Shown: one piece after another, positions 19,676 to 28,734 of the stretch
Numbering within the stretch: position 1 is the stretch's first letter
How the letters are laid out: each line of letters opens with the position of its first letter
DNA from: Chryseobacterium sp.
GTDB taxonomy: Bacteria > Bacteroidota > Bacteroidia > Flavobacteriales > Weeksellaceae
Assembly (NCBI RefSeq): GCF_029240215.1
Contig: NZ_JARBTK010000001.1
Coordinates: 310,001 to 374,000 of the forward strand
DNA length: 64,000 nt
Direction of reading: 5' to 3'
The notes under the pieces: generated by a model
The model's input: the letters and a program-made list of their open reading frames with translations, nothing else
What the model was told of the DNA's origin: nothing
Databases searched by the model: none
Program-made: the position numbers and the translations under genes

Positions 19676-22138
19676 TTATTTAATTTTTAATATATAAGTT
19701 TTTCCTGCTTCTGTTGGAAAATCATAAGTGAATTTTTCTTTCATTTTAACCTCATTCAATTTTGCTTCTCGCGAAATTATAGGTTCTTTGATTTTCGGAA
19801 TTTCAAAATAAGGATTTTGATTGTTTCCTGATGCCAATTTTAAAGTGTTTTTTCCTTTTAATTGTAACTCATTAGATGCACTGATTCTGCAATTTCCACC
19901 TAGGTTTGATTTGATTACCACTTCGGTTGCCTGATTGTCTTTCCAAACAATACTGACTTCAAAACCGCCATATGTTTTCAGTCCGGAAATATTTCCGTTT
20001 TTCCATTCATCGGGAAGTGCGGGTAGAATGTCAATGCTTCCGTTTTGTGTCTGCAAAAGCATTTCGGTAATTCCTGAAGTACAGCCGAAATTTCCATCTA
20101 TTTGAAATGGAGGATGTGCATCGAACAAATTCGGATAAGTTCCTCCTTTTTCGCCCCAACCGTCTTTTTCTACCAAAGTCAACTGGTCTTTTATTAATTT
20201 ATTGGCGTGGTTTCCGTCTAACAATTTAGCCCAAAGATTGATTTTCCAGCCCATCGACCAGCCTGTGGAAACATCGCCACGGTGTAACAAAACTGTTTTT
20301 GAAGCATCAAAAAGTTCTGGTGTTGTGACAGGATTGATTTGATTACTTGGAAACAATCCGTATAAATGAGAAACGTGTCTGTGATTGTCTTTCGGGTTGT
20401 CCCAGTCTTCCATCCATTCCTGCAATTGTCCGTATCGACCGATTTTCATCGGTGCTAATTTTGAAATGATATTGTTCCAAACCGGAATCTTATCTGAATC
20501 TACATTTAAAATTTGTGCTGCTTTTTTTGTCTTACTGAAAAGATCAAACATTAACTGGTTATCCATCGTATTTCCTGATGCCAAAGCACTTCCCTTGTTT
20601 CCCTGCGGAATATTTTCGGGAGACATAGACGGACTTACGACCAACCATTTGTGGGTAGGTTCTTCAATCAGGAAATCTTCATAGAACTGTGTTGCAGATT
20701 TCAGAACGGGATAAATGGATTTAAGATAATTTTTGTCTCCACTGTACAGATATTTTTCCCAAAGGTGCTGAGAAAGCCAAGCGCTTCCCATCGGCCATTG
20801 TCCGGCATTGGCAAAGTCTACAACGCCTGTAATTCTCCAAATATCGGTGTTGTGATGTGCTACCCAACCTCGGCTTTTGTACATTACTTTTGCCGTTTCT
20901 GCTCCGGTTACGCTCAAATCTTTTATCATCTGAATCAATGGTTCGTGCATTTCCGGCAGATTGGTTTTTTCCGCAGGCCAGTAATTCATTTCCGTATTGA
21001 TGTTGATGGTGTATTTGCTGTCCCATGCCGGTTTGTTGGAGTTGTTCCAAATCCCTTGAAGATTCGCTGGCTGACCGCCCGGTTGCGAAGAAGAAATCAG
21101 GAGATAACGCCCAAACTGATAATATAATGAAACGAGCTCAGGATCGTAACTGGTGGCAAAATTTTTAACACGAATATCCGTAGAAAATTGTGAAGCAGGA
21201 GAAGTTCCGAGGTTAAAATCTACCCTTTTGAAATAGTTCTGGTAAGCGTTGAGATGATTTTTAAATAAGGTATTGAAATTTTTTGTTTCTGATTGTGAAA
21301 TATATTTTTTGCTTTTTGAAACTTCATCAGTATTCAAAGTTTTGTAGTCTGTGAAGTTGGTGGCAATCGAAATCAGAATCATCACTTCATCTGCATTGGC
21401 AAGCGAAATTCCGTTTCCTGAAACAGAAGTTGTTCCTCCTTTAGTAATGAATTTTGCCAGTACATTGAATTTAACCTGACCCTGAATACCATCTAATGTG
21501 GAAGAAAGTCCGTCCATCTGCAAGGTGTTAGCATCAATCGCCTTTGTATTTTTTTTCAGTTCGCTGTTGAATCCGGCATTGAAATTCAGTGCATTTTTTT
21601 TGTCTGAACTTAGTTTTATCACAATTACCTGATCCGGAATTGAAGCGAAAACTTCTCTTTTATAATGAGTTCCGTTGGAGGAAAATGTGGTCGTTGTTAT
21701 TGCTTTTTCAATATCAAGCTCACGGTAATAATCTTTAACATCGCCAAGATTAGTAAAATCAAGATTCAAATCACCAATATTCTGAAACGCCGAACCGTTA
21801 AGTGTTTTTGCTGTTAAACCTTTATTGGAAAGGATTTCAGCTCTTTTGTAATTTCCGTTAAATAAATAATACCGAATAGAATCCAACACTTTTGGACCAT
21901 CAGGATTATCGTTTCGGGAAGGACCACCCGACCAGAATGTACCCTCATTCAGCTGAAGTCTTTCCTTTGAAGGATCGCCGAAAACCATTGCCGCCAATCT
22001 TCCATTTCCAACAGGTAATGCTTCCACCCATTGTTTGGCGGGTTTGTCATACCAAAGCTTGTATTTTCCTCCTTTCTGTGCAGAGGAAAATCCGCTAATG
22101 AAAATACAGATGGTTAATATGCAATGTTTTACGTTCAT
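19676..22138 (-). CDS. GH95 alpha-L-galactosidase/alpha-L-fucosidase
   Basis: An 820-residue exported inverting GH95 enzyme. The signal peptide ends near residue 21 (FSSAQ). The N-terminal domain opens with WVEALPVGNGRLAAMVFG. In the barrel the water-activating asparagines are N379 and N381 (TININ motif before TEMNYW), the acid is E508 (SMSPENI) and a conserved Asp is D681 (FQIDGNFG). The residue two before the first Asn is T377. From memory of the family, His at this place goes with fucosidases and Thr with the alpha-L-galactosidase of the Bacteroides ovatus xylan locus, so L-galactose removal is the favoured reading. The gene is 25 bp after the hexuronate transporter and 19 bp before GH43, linking the catabolic and glycosidase halves of the run. 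Confidence 0.9.
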   Translation of the reverse strand: MNVKHCILTICIFISGFSSAQKGGKYKLWYDKPAKQWVEALPVGNGRLAAMVFGDPSKERLQLNEGTFWSGGPSRNDNPDGPKVLDSIRYYLFNGNYKRAEILSNKGLTAKTLNGSAFQNIGDLNLDFTNLGDVKDYYRELDIEKAITTTTFSSNGTHYKREVFASIPDQVIVIKLSSDKKNALNFNAGFNSELKKNTKAIDANTLQMDGLSSTLDGIQGQVKFNVLAKFITKGGTTSVSGNGISLANADEVMILISIATNFTDYKTLNTDEVSKSKKYISQSETKNFNTLFKNHLNAYQNYFKRVDFNLGTSPASQFSTDIRVKNFATSYDPELVSLYYQFGRYLLISSSQPGGQPANLQGIWNNSNKPAWDSKYTININTEMNYWPAEKTNLPEMHEPLIQMIKDLSVTGAETAKVMYKSRGWVAHHNTDIWRITGVVDFANAGQWPMGSAWLSQHLWEKYLYSGDKNYLKSIYPVLKSATQFYEDFLIEEPTHKWLVVSPSMSPENIPQGNKGSALASGNTMDNQLMFDLFSKTKKAAQILNVDSDKIPVWNNIISKLAPMKIGRYGQLQEWMEDWDNPKDNHRHVSHLYGLFPSNQINPVTTPELFDASKTVLLHRGDVSTGWSMGWKINLWAKLLDGNHANKLIKDQLTLVEKDGWGEKGGTYPNLFDAHPPFQIDGNFGCTSGITEMLLQTQNGSIDILPALPDEWKNGNISGLKTYGGFEVSIVWKDNQATEVVIKSNLGGNCRISASNELQLKGKNTLKLASGNNQNPYFEIPKIKEPIISREAKLNEVKMKEKFTYDFPTEAGKTYILKIK

Positions 22139-22163
22139 TTTTACTTTTTATATTTCATTAATT

Positions 22164-23447
22164 TCAGATAGAAATCTCAGTTTTTTTCCTATTAATCAAC
22201 CAGATAATTCCCCAAGCGGCAACATAAGAAACGCCGGCAATGAAAAATATAATGTTGTATCCACCATTGATATTTCCTGCTTTCTTGAAAGTATCTAAGA
22301 CAATTCCGATAAACAAAGGAAAAATAATTCCTGCTGCTGAACCCAACATTCCGCCAAATCCGATAACCGAACTTACATAATTGTTAGGTAATTTATCACC
22401 AACAGTTGTCATCAGATTGGCTCCCCAACCTTGATGCGCTGCAGTGGCGAATGCAATAATGATGGTAATCAGCCACATATTATCGACGTATTTTGAGAAC
22501 ATTACCGGAACAACCATCAAAGCAAACAACAGCATTGTGAAACTTCTGGCTCTTCCGATTGCCCAGCCTTTTTTAATTAAAAATGAAGAAAGATAACCGC
22601 CGCCGATGCTTCCAATCGTGGTTCCGCTGTAAATGATTATCAACGGAATGGAAGGTTTTGTCATATCCATTTTAAATACATCCGAAAAATAAGCAGGCAA
22701 CCAAAACATAAAGAAATACCAGATTGGATCAGTCAGAATTTTTCCAATGGCAAAAGACCAGGTGACTTTATATTTTAATATTTCGGACAATGGCACTTTG
22801 GATTGTTCCTGCGTTTTCCCGTCTTGGTCGCTTTTGATGTATTGTAATTCTTCCTGACTTAATTTTTTAGTCTTTTCCGGAATTGAATAAAATCTCCACC
22901 AAAAGACAATCCATAATAAACCTAAAGCACCAATCCAAACGAAAGTTTGTCTCCATCCGTAATGTCCCAGAATAAATGGAACGAGAAGTGGCGCCAAAAT
23001 AGCTCCGACTGTAGCTCCCGAATTGAAAATCCCCGTTGCCAAGGCTCTTTCTTTTTTGGGAAACCATTCTGCAACCGATTTTATTGCTGCTGGAAAATTC
23101 CCGGCTTCGCTGATTCCCAATGTGCTTCTTGCAATCAAAAATCCGACGGTGCTTTTCACAAAACCGTGCCCTATCGAAGCCAAACTCCAGACAATCAAAG
23201 AAACGGCATAACCGATTTTGGTTCCTACCCTGTCGATAAACCTCCCCATCGCAAGATAACCAATGGCATAAGTCGTCGTAAATGCCATCACGATGTAGCT
23301 GTAATCTTTTTCGTCCCAGCTGAACTCTTTTTCAAGAACAGGTTTCAGCAAACCCATTACCTGACGGTCGAGATAATTGATCGTGGTAGCGAGAAACACC
23401 AAAGACAGCATAAACCATCTGATATTGTGATTTTTAGGAGCCTGCAT
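22164..23447 (-). CDS. exuT: Hexuronate/proton MFS symporter (ExuT-like)
   Basis: A 427-residue inner-membrane transporter of the anion:cation symporter branch of the MFS, with about 12 membrane segments. It has the N-terminal NYLDRQVMG region and the loop motif MGRFIDRVGTKIGY between segments 2 and 3. The mid-part ISEAGNFPAAIKSVAEWFPKKERALATGIFNSG is typical of hexuronate transporters (ExuT). It follows the KDPG aldolase gene directly, with no gap, and precedes GH95 by 25 bp. Context supports uptake of glucuronate released by GH115. A sugar-acid substrate other than glucuronate, such as galacturonate, is possible since the pathway downstream handles both aldoses at the UxaC step. Confidence 0.88.
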   Translation of the reverse strand: MQAPKNHNIRWFMLSLVFLATTINYLDRQVMGLLKPVLEKEFSWDEKDYSYIVMAFTTTYAIGYLAMGRFIDRVGTKIGYAVSLIVWSLASIGHGFVKSTVGFLIARSTLGISEAGNFPAAIKSVAEWFPKKERALATGIFNSGATVGAILAPLLVPFILGHYGWRQTFVWIGALGLLWIVFWWRFYSIPEKTKKLSQEELQYIKSDQDGKTQEQSKVPLSEILKYKVTWSFAIGKILTDPIWYFFMFWLPAYFSDVFKMDMTKPSIPLIIIYSGTTIGSIGGGYLSSFLIKKGWAIGRARSFTMLLFALMVVPVMFSKYVDNMWLITIIIAFATAAHQGWGANLMTTVGDKLPNNYVSSVIGFGGMLGSAAGIIFPLFIGIVLDTFKKAGNINGGYNIIFFIAGVSYVAAWGIIWLINRKKTEISI

Positions 23448-24083
23448 TTAGTTTTGATTAAGTTTTTTTAATAATTTCTGTGCTTTTTCAGTCAGCTGTT
23501 CTGCCGTAAAATCTGTTTTGATGAGCGAACTTCCCAATCCAACAGCAATCGCACCACCTTTCAGCCATTCTGTAATGTCTTCAAAATCGGCATTGATTCC
23601 TCCGGTTGGCATAAAATTCATTCCCGGAAAGACAGGATGAATGGAACTTATATAGTTTTTGCCCAAAGCATCTGCCGGGAAAATTTTTACTAACCGAAGT
23701 CCGTTCTGAAAGGCTAAATTGACATCAGAAGGCGTGAAACAGCCCGGAATTAAAATGATATTTTTTGAAACTGAATGTTTTACAAGCTCTTCACTGATGA
23801 CAGGCGTAATAATGAAATCTGCTTTTGCATCGGTATAATCATCCAGCTCATTTGTATTTTTCACAGTTCCGATTCCTAATAAAAGTCCGGGAAATTCGGT
23901 GGCGGAGATTTCTTTCAGTTTGATGAAATTTTCCAGTGCCTGCGTTCCGCGGTTTGTATATTCTATCACACGGATTCCACCGTCGTATAAAGCTTTTACG
24001 GTATTTTTTGAAACTTCAAATGATTCGTTGTAAAACAACGGAACGATTTTCTGGTCTTTTATTTTCTGTATTATTAAACTCAT
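23448..24083 (-). CDS. eda: KDPG/KHG aldolase
   Basis: A 211-residue class I aldolase that splits 2-keto-3-deoxy-6-phosphogluconate into pyruvate and glyceraldehyde-3-phosphate, the last step of glucuronate breakdown. The Schiff-base lysine is K133 in LVKIFPAD and the conserved Glu is E41 in RVIEYTNRG. The phosphate-binding GG and GLGSSL stretches are present. The ATG overlaps the end of the kinase gene by 4 bp, the mark of translational coupling, and the stop abuts the start of exuT. Length fits the family. Confidence 0.95.
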   Translation of the reverse strand: MSLIIQKIKDQKIVPLFYNESFEVSKNTVKALYDGGIRVIEYTNRGTQALENFIKLKEISATEFPGLLLGIGTVKNTNELDDYTDAKADFIITPVISEELVKHSVSKNIILIPGCFTPSDVNLAFQNGLRLVKIFPADALGKNYISSIHPVFPGMNFMPTGGINADFEDITEWLKGGAIAVGLGSSLIKTDFTAEQLTEKAQKLLKKLNQN

Positions 24084-25102
24084 AATTTTTCAATATTAAT
24101 ACTGTCATTAATGGTATCGCCCTTTACAAAAAGCTTTTTAAAAGCGACTTTTGTAGCATCTTCTAAAATCTGCTGTGAGGAATTTTCTTTTAAAGTTCCG
24201 TGAATCAAGGCTGCCATAAAAGAATCGCCACTTCCTATTCTTTCTTCAATTTTGTCCGATTGATATTGTTGTGAAACCAAAAGCTTCTCGTCAGCAAATA
24301 AAGTCGCAAAATAATTGACTTCTTCGCCGATTGTAAAACGAAATGTATTGGCAACCAATTCTACATTAGGAAATTGTTTCTGAATTTCTAATGCTGATTT
24401 TTCTGCCTGCTTTAAAAGGTTTTTATCATCGAATTTTCCATTTAATTCATATTCTACCGGAATATTCAAAAACTGTTGAATTGACCAGATATTTCCCATC
24501 AGAACATTCACAAAAGGCATTAGTTTTTTAATTTTATCTGAAGGATTTCTGCCCTGCCAAAGGGCGGAACGGTAATTCAAATCAAGAGAAACCTTAATAT
24601 TTCTGAACGCCGCTTCTTTCATTAAATCCAGACATTTCTGATATGCATTTTCACTCAATGCTGGCGTAATCGTGCTGATGTGAAGCCATTTTACTTCTGA
24701 AAATATTTCATCGAAGCTAAATGTTTTAAAATCCGATTCCGTGAAAACCGATGGAAAACGGTCGTACACCACCGATGCATTTTGCATATCGCCGTCCGAA
24801 GACAGGTAAAATGTTCCGATTCTGCCGTTGTTTTTCTCTACAAGAATTTCGATTCCTTTATTTTTGAGCTGAGATTCCAACTGATTTCCTATAAAATTTT
24901 CCGGCAAAGCTGAGAGAAGTGTTACTGGATTTTTCCATTGTGCAAGCGCAGAAGCTACGTTGTATTCCGCACCGCCCACAAAAATTTTCAGAAACTGGTC
25001 ATTGAGCCAGTTTCCTTCAGAATCGGGAGCAAAATGCAAAAGCAATTCTCCGAAACATAATATTTTATTGGAAGATGAATCTTGCATTGTATTAAATTTC
25101 AA
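24080..25102 (-). CDS. kdgK: 2-keto-3-deoxygluconate kinase (PfkB family)
   Basis: A 340-residue PfkB/ribokinase-family sugar kinase, placed to phosphorylate 2-keto-3-deoxygluconate to KDPG. The N-terminal substrate region (FGELLLHFAP...VGGAEYNVASALAQW) and the C-terminal anion-hole motif GSGDSF with catalytic D293 are intact. It overlaps uxaC by 11 bp and eda by 4 bp. M6 (MQDSSSNK) would remove the uxaC overlap and is an equally plausible start. The specific substrate is taken from its place between uronate isomerase and KDPG aldolase. Confidence 0.9.
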   Translation of the reverse strand: MKFNTMQDSSSNKILCFGELLLHFAPDSEGNWLNDQFLKIFVGGAEYNVASALAQWKNPVTLLSALPENFIGNQLESQLKNKGIEILVEKNNGRIGTFYLSSDGDMQNASVVYDRFPSVFTESDFKTFSFDEIFSEVKWLHISTITPALSENAYQKCLDLMKEAAFRNIKVSLDLNYRSALWQGRNPSDKIKKLMPFVNVLMGNIWSIQQFLNIPVEYELNGKFDDKNLLKQAEKSALEIQKQFPNVELVANTFRFTIGEEVNYFATLFADEKLLVSQQYQSDKIEERIGSGDSFMAALIHGTLKENSSQQILEDATKVAFKKLFVKGDTINDSINIEKL

Positions 25103-26510
25103 AATAATTTTTCGTGTTGTGATAACAGATATCCTGAATGATTTTTCCTACCCACTCTTCATCATTGGGAAGCAATCCTCTTTCCATCTCGCTGCCGAAC
25201 ATATTGCACAAAAGTCTTCTGAAATAATCGTGTCTTGAAAATGACAGGAGACTTCGGGAATCTGTCAGCATTCCGACGAACGTGCTGATGAGACCGATGT
25301 TGGAAAGCGTGTTCATCTGTTTTTTCATTCCGTCTAATTGGTCGAGAAACCACCAGGCTGCACCAAACTGTACTTTGGACTTAATTCCGCCTTCATTGAA
25401 ATTTCCTGCAAGTGTTGCTAAAACTTCATTAAAAGTGGGATTAAGATTATAAATAATGGTTTTGGTAAGTTGTCCGGCAGAATTCAGTTCGTCCAGAAGA
25501 ATGCTCAATCTTTGGGCAAAATATTGTTCGCCAATGGCATCATAACCTGCATTAATTCCAATTTTGCTGAGCATTTCGGAATTATTATTTCGGGTTGCTC
25601 CTACGTGAAATTGCTGAACCCAATCTTTTTCAGCGTACATTTTGCAAAGCTCTTTCAACAGATAACCGCACAACGCTTCCGGATTTGAGAATGTTGGATT
25701 ATTTCCCTTTAAAAATTCAGAAAATTCGGTTTCCAATTCCAGATTCCATTTTGTGGTATCGGGGAAATATTCAAAACCGTGGTCAGCAACTTTGGCTCCT
25801 ACTTCTGCAAAATAATTGATTCTAGATTGAAGCGCATTTAACAAATCTGAAACGGATTGAATTGAAATTCCGCAAACATTCTCAAGTTTTTTAATACCCA
25901 AAAGATATTGCTCAGGATTAATGATATTGATGTAAGAGTCAGGACGGAAAGCGGGTAAAACCTGAGTTTTAAAACCGCTGTTTTTTAGTGCTTTATGATA
26001 ACCCAAATCATCAGAAGGGTCGTCTGTTGTGCAAAGTGCTTTTACTTTGAAATTCTGAATGATAGATTGTGGTAAAAAATCTGAGGCCTGCAAACTTTCA
26101 TTCATTTGATGATAAACAGAATCTGCATTTTTCGGTAAAAGATATTCTTTGATTCCGAAAGGATTTTTGAGTTCTAAATGACTCCAATGAAACAATGGAT
26201 TTCGAAGCGTAAAAGGAACAACTTCTGCCCATTTTTTGAACTTTTCCAAGTCCGAAGCTTTGCCTGAAATGAATTGCTCCTCAATTCCGAAATTTCTCAT
26301 TGCCCGCCATTTGTAATGGTCGCCATCCAACCAAATCGCTGTTGGGGAACGGAAATTCTGATTATTTGAAATTACATCGGGCTCAAGATGATTATGATAA
26401 TCAATAATCGGCATTTCTTTCGCATATCCGAAATATAGATTCTCTGCCTTTGCCGATTCCAGCAAAAACGATTCTCCGAAAACTTCTTTATTTTTAATGG
26501 AATGAGTCAT
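25092..26510 (-). CDS. uxaC: Uronate isomerase
   Basis: A 472-residue amidohydrolase-fold isomerase turning D-glucuronate into D-fructuronate (or galacturonate into tagaturonate) in the cytoplasm. The N-terminal IDYHNHLEPDVI motif provides the metal-type histidines, and QFHVGATRNNN, ALCTTDDPSDDL and WWFLDQLDGM are typical of UxaC. Length matches the usual 465-475. It lies downstream of the SDR oxidoreductase across a 113-bp gap with a hairpin, and overlaps kdgK by 11 bp. With uxuB, uxuA, kdgK and eda it completes the pathway. Confidence 0.96.
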   Translation of the reverse strand: MTHSIKNKEVFGESFLLESAKAENLYFGYAKEMPIIDYHNHLEPDVISNNQNFRSPTAIWLDGDHYKWRAMRNFGIEEQFISGKASDLEKFKKWAEVVPFTLRNPLFHWSHLELKNPFGIKEYLLPKNADSVYHQMNESLQASDFLPQSIIQNFKVKALCTTDDPSDDLGYHKALKNSGFKTQVLPAFRPDSYINIINPEQYLLGIKKLENVCGISIQSVSDLLNALQSRINYFAEVGAKVADHGFEYFPDTTKWNLELETEFSEFLKGNNPTFSNPEALCGYLLKELCKMYAEKDWVQQFHVGATRNNNSEMLSKIGINAGYDAIGEQYFAQRLSILLDELNSAGQLTKTIIYNLNPTFNEVLATLAGNFNEGGIKSKVQFGAAWWFLDQLDGMKKQMNTLSNIGLISTFVGMLTDSRSLLSFSRHDYFRRLLCNMFGSEMERGLLPNDEEWVGKIIQDICYHNTKNYFEI

Positions 26511-26554
26511 TATTCAATTTAAAAATGATTTGATTTTGTAAAAATCTTTAAAAA

Positions 26555-26595
26555 CAAGACCTTAATTGAAATCTATAATATCATCTAAGGCCTTG
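26555..26595 (-). terminator. Intercistronic hairpin between uxuB and uxaC (possible attenuator)
   Basis: CAAGACCTTA (26555-26564) and TAAGGCCTTG (26586-26595) pair with one mismatch. In the minus-strand transcript the hairpin is followed by a U-rich run (complement of 26538-26554). It could cause partial termination or protect the upstream message end. Confidence 0.45.
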
Positions 26596-26623
26596 CAACT
26601 ATATGAAGAAAATAATATCAATC

Positions 26624-27439
26624 TTAAACACCACTGAATGCACTGAAACCACCATCGATAGGCAATAAAGCACCCGTGATAAAACTTGCGGCATCTGAAC
26701 AGAGAAACTGGACAGCTCCGTTGAGTTCATCTGCATTTCCGAAACGTCCCATTGGGGTTTTGGCGATAACTTTTTTACTTCTGTCGGTTAAAGAGCCATC
26801 CGGATTTAATAAAATTGCACGGTTTTGGTCTCCGATAAAAAATCCCGGAGCGATTGCATTGACACGTATTTTGTCGCCAAATTTCAATGCCAAATCAGAA
26901 GCTAACCATTGTGTAAAATTGGTAATTGCAGATTTGGCTGCGGAATATCCCGCCACTCTTGTGATCGCTGAATAGGCTGCCATTGATGAAATATTGACGA
27001 TACTTCCACTTCCCTGCTCTGCCATTACTTTCCCGAAAACATAGCTTGGGTAAACCGTTCCGTTGATATTTAAATCGGTTACTTCGTTCCAGGCTTCCAT
27101 TTTCAGGTCGAAAAAAGATTGGTCTGGAGCTAATGTTGCAGAAGGTATATTTCCTCCAGCGATGTTGAGGAGAATATCAATTTTGCCGTATTTCTCTATG
27201 ATTTTCTTTGAAGCAGCTTCAAGACTTTCGATATTCATTACGTTGGCTTCCACAGCGAAGGCATCTCCGCCCAAACCTGCCAGTTCTTTTACACGGGCAT
27301 CCAGAGTTTCCTGATTTCTGCCAAGAGCAACAACTTTGGCTCCGGCTTCAATAAAGCTTTTCGCCAAGCTTCCGCCCAAAACACCTGAAGCTCCAGTAAT
27401 GACTGCTACTTTATCTTTTATGCTGAATATTTCATTCAT
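26624..27439 (-). CDS. uxuB: SDR-family D-mannonate oxidoreductase (fructuronate reductase)
   Basis: A 271-residue short-chain dehydrogenase. The cofactor-binding motif is TGASGVLG (residues 16-23), catalytic Ser lies in VNISSM and Tyr/Lys in GYSAAK. It is placed between mannonate dehydratase and uronate isomerase, where the missing step is reduction of D-fructuronate to D-mannonate. SDR proteins fill this role in many Bacteroidota and Gram-positive bacteria in place of the unrelated long-chain UxuB of E. coli. It is 34 bp downstream of uxuA. The role is firm from context; cofactor preference cannot be told. Confidence 0.88.
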   Translation of the reverse strand: MNEIFSIKDKVAVITGASGVLGGSLAKSFIEAGAKVVALGRNQETLDARVKELAGLGGDAFAVEANVMNIESLEAASKKIIEKYGKIDILLNIAGGNIPSATLAPDQSFFDLKMEAWNEVTDLNINGTVYPSYVFGKVMAEQGSGSIVNISSMAAYSAITRVAGYSAAKSAITNFTQWLASDLALKFGDKIRVNAIAPGFFIGDQNRAILLNPDGSLTDRSKKVIAKTPMGRFGNADELNGAVQFLCSDAASFITGALLPIDGGFSAFSGV

Positions 27440-27473
27440 TTTTTAATTTTTAAAATTATTGCAAACTTTAGAT

Positions 27474-28649
27474 TTAATTTTTTTGCAATTCTGATTGTAC
27501 TGCAGCCATCACACCTTCGATTTGTCCTAAAGCAAGCATTCTTCCTAAAAACGAATAGCCTGGATTGTAGCCCTTATCAATATCATCCGTCAAAAGTCTG
27601 CCATGATCCACACGCATTGGTAAAGTCGGGTTTTCTTTTTCAAAAATTTTGATTACTTCAATCAATTTTCCTCTTCCACCTAAATGATGAGCTTCGATAA
27701 AGTCTCCGTTGTCAAAGACATTGGTGCTTCTTAAATGAACAAATTTTGTTCGGTGAGCATATTTTTGGGCAAGCTTCGGAACATCATTCTGAAGACCTGC
27801 ACTTAAAGAACCTGTACAGAAAGTCAATCCGTTGTGAGGATTATCGACAGCGTTTAAAAACCAGTCAATATCTTCTTCGTTTGTTACGATTCTTGGTAAT
27901 CCAAGCAAAGAAAATGGTGGATCATCGGGATGCACACACATTTGAATATTCCATTCTTCGCAGACAGGCATTATTTTTTCGAGAAAATATTTCATATTCT
28001 GACGGAGCTGATTTTTATCAATCCCATCATATAATGACAATAAGCTTTTGAAAATAGCTACCGGATTCTGGTCGCTCTCCTTAATGTTTCCATTAACAAA
28101 ACCTTGTGTTTTTACAATGATCGAGTCTATCAGATCATTATTATCTTCTTCTGTTAAAGTATTTTTTAGTTCTTCTACTTTTTGAAGAATGTCTGAATTA
28201 TAGTCGTTTTCTGCACCTTTTCTTTGTAGAATATGAATTTCAAAATAAGCAAATTTAGCTTTATCAAAGTATAATGACGACGATCCGTCTTCCCACTGAT
28301 AAAACAAATCTGTACGAGCCCAATCCAGAACTGGCATAAAATTGTAACAAATTGTTGTTACGCCAGATTTCCCAAGATTTTCAAGACTCTGAATATAATT
28401 TTCTATTAATTGATCTCTGTTTTCTCCTCCGTATTTTATGGCCTCACTTACGGCCAGACTTTCTACAACAGACCAGCGAAGTCCGAAACTTTCTATATAA
28501 TTTTTATAATCATTAATTGCGTCCAACGACCACACTTCTCCGTTTGGAATATCGTGTAGTGCAGAAACAATACCTTCCACCCCGATTTGTCGGAGCATAT
28601 TTAATTGTATTTTGTCTTTTTTACCAAACCAACGCCAGGTTTTTTCCAT
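27474..28649 (-). CDS. uxuA: Mannonate dehydratase
   Basis: A 391-residue dehydratase with the xylose-isomerase-like TIM fold, converting D-mannonate to 2-keto-3-deoxygluconate. It begins MEKTWRWFGKKD, and the motifs CVHPDDPPFSLLGLPRIV, FCTGSLSAG and HLRST are those of UxuA, with the His and Asp residues of the metal site. Length fits the family. It follows susD after an 85-bp gap carrying a hairpin and precedes the SDR gene by 34 bp. Confidence 0.96.
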   Translation of the reverse strand: MEKTWRWFGKKDKIQLNMLRQIGVEGIVSALHDIPNGEVWSLDAINDYKNYIESFGLRWSVVESLAVSEAIKYGGENRDQLIENYIQSLENLGKSGVTTICYNFMPVLDWARTDLFYQWEDGSSSLYFDKAKFAYFEIHILQRKGAENDYNSDILQKVEELKNTLTEEDNNDLIDSIIVKTQGFVNGNIKESDQNPVAIFKSLLSLYDGIDKNQLRQNMKYFLEKIMPVCEEWNIQMCVHPDDPPFSLLGLPRIVTNEEDIDWFLNAVDNPHNGLTFCTGSLSAGLQNDVPKLAQKYAHRTKFVHLRSTNVFDNGDFIEAHHLGGRGKLIEVIKIFEKENPTLPMRVDHGRLLTDDIDKGYNPGYSFLGRMLALGQIEGVMAAVQSELQKN

Positions 28650-28674
28650 AATACTTTAGAAATTTTAATTAAAA

Positions 28675-28704
28675 CAAAGCAGGTGCAATAGAACACCTAC
28701 TTTG
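28675..28704 (-). terminator. Hairpin with U-run between susD and uxuA (possible attenuator)
   Basis: CAAAGCAGGTG (28675-28685) and CACCTACTTTG (28694-28704) pair with one mismatch around an 8-nt loop. On the minus-strand transcript it is followed by UUUUAAUUAAAAU. It sits between the susCD pair and the uronate genes and could partly uncouple their expression. Confidence 0.55.
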
Positions 28705-28734
28705 CTGCTGTTAATATGAATGTATTTTGTTGAT

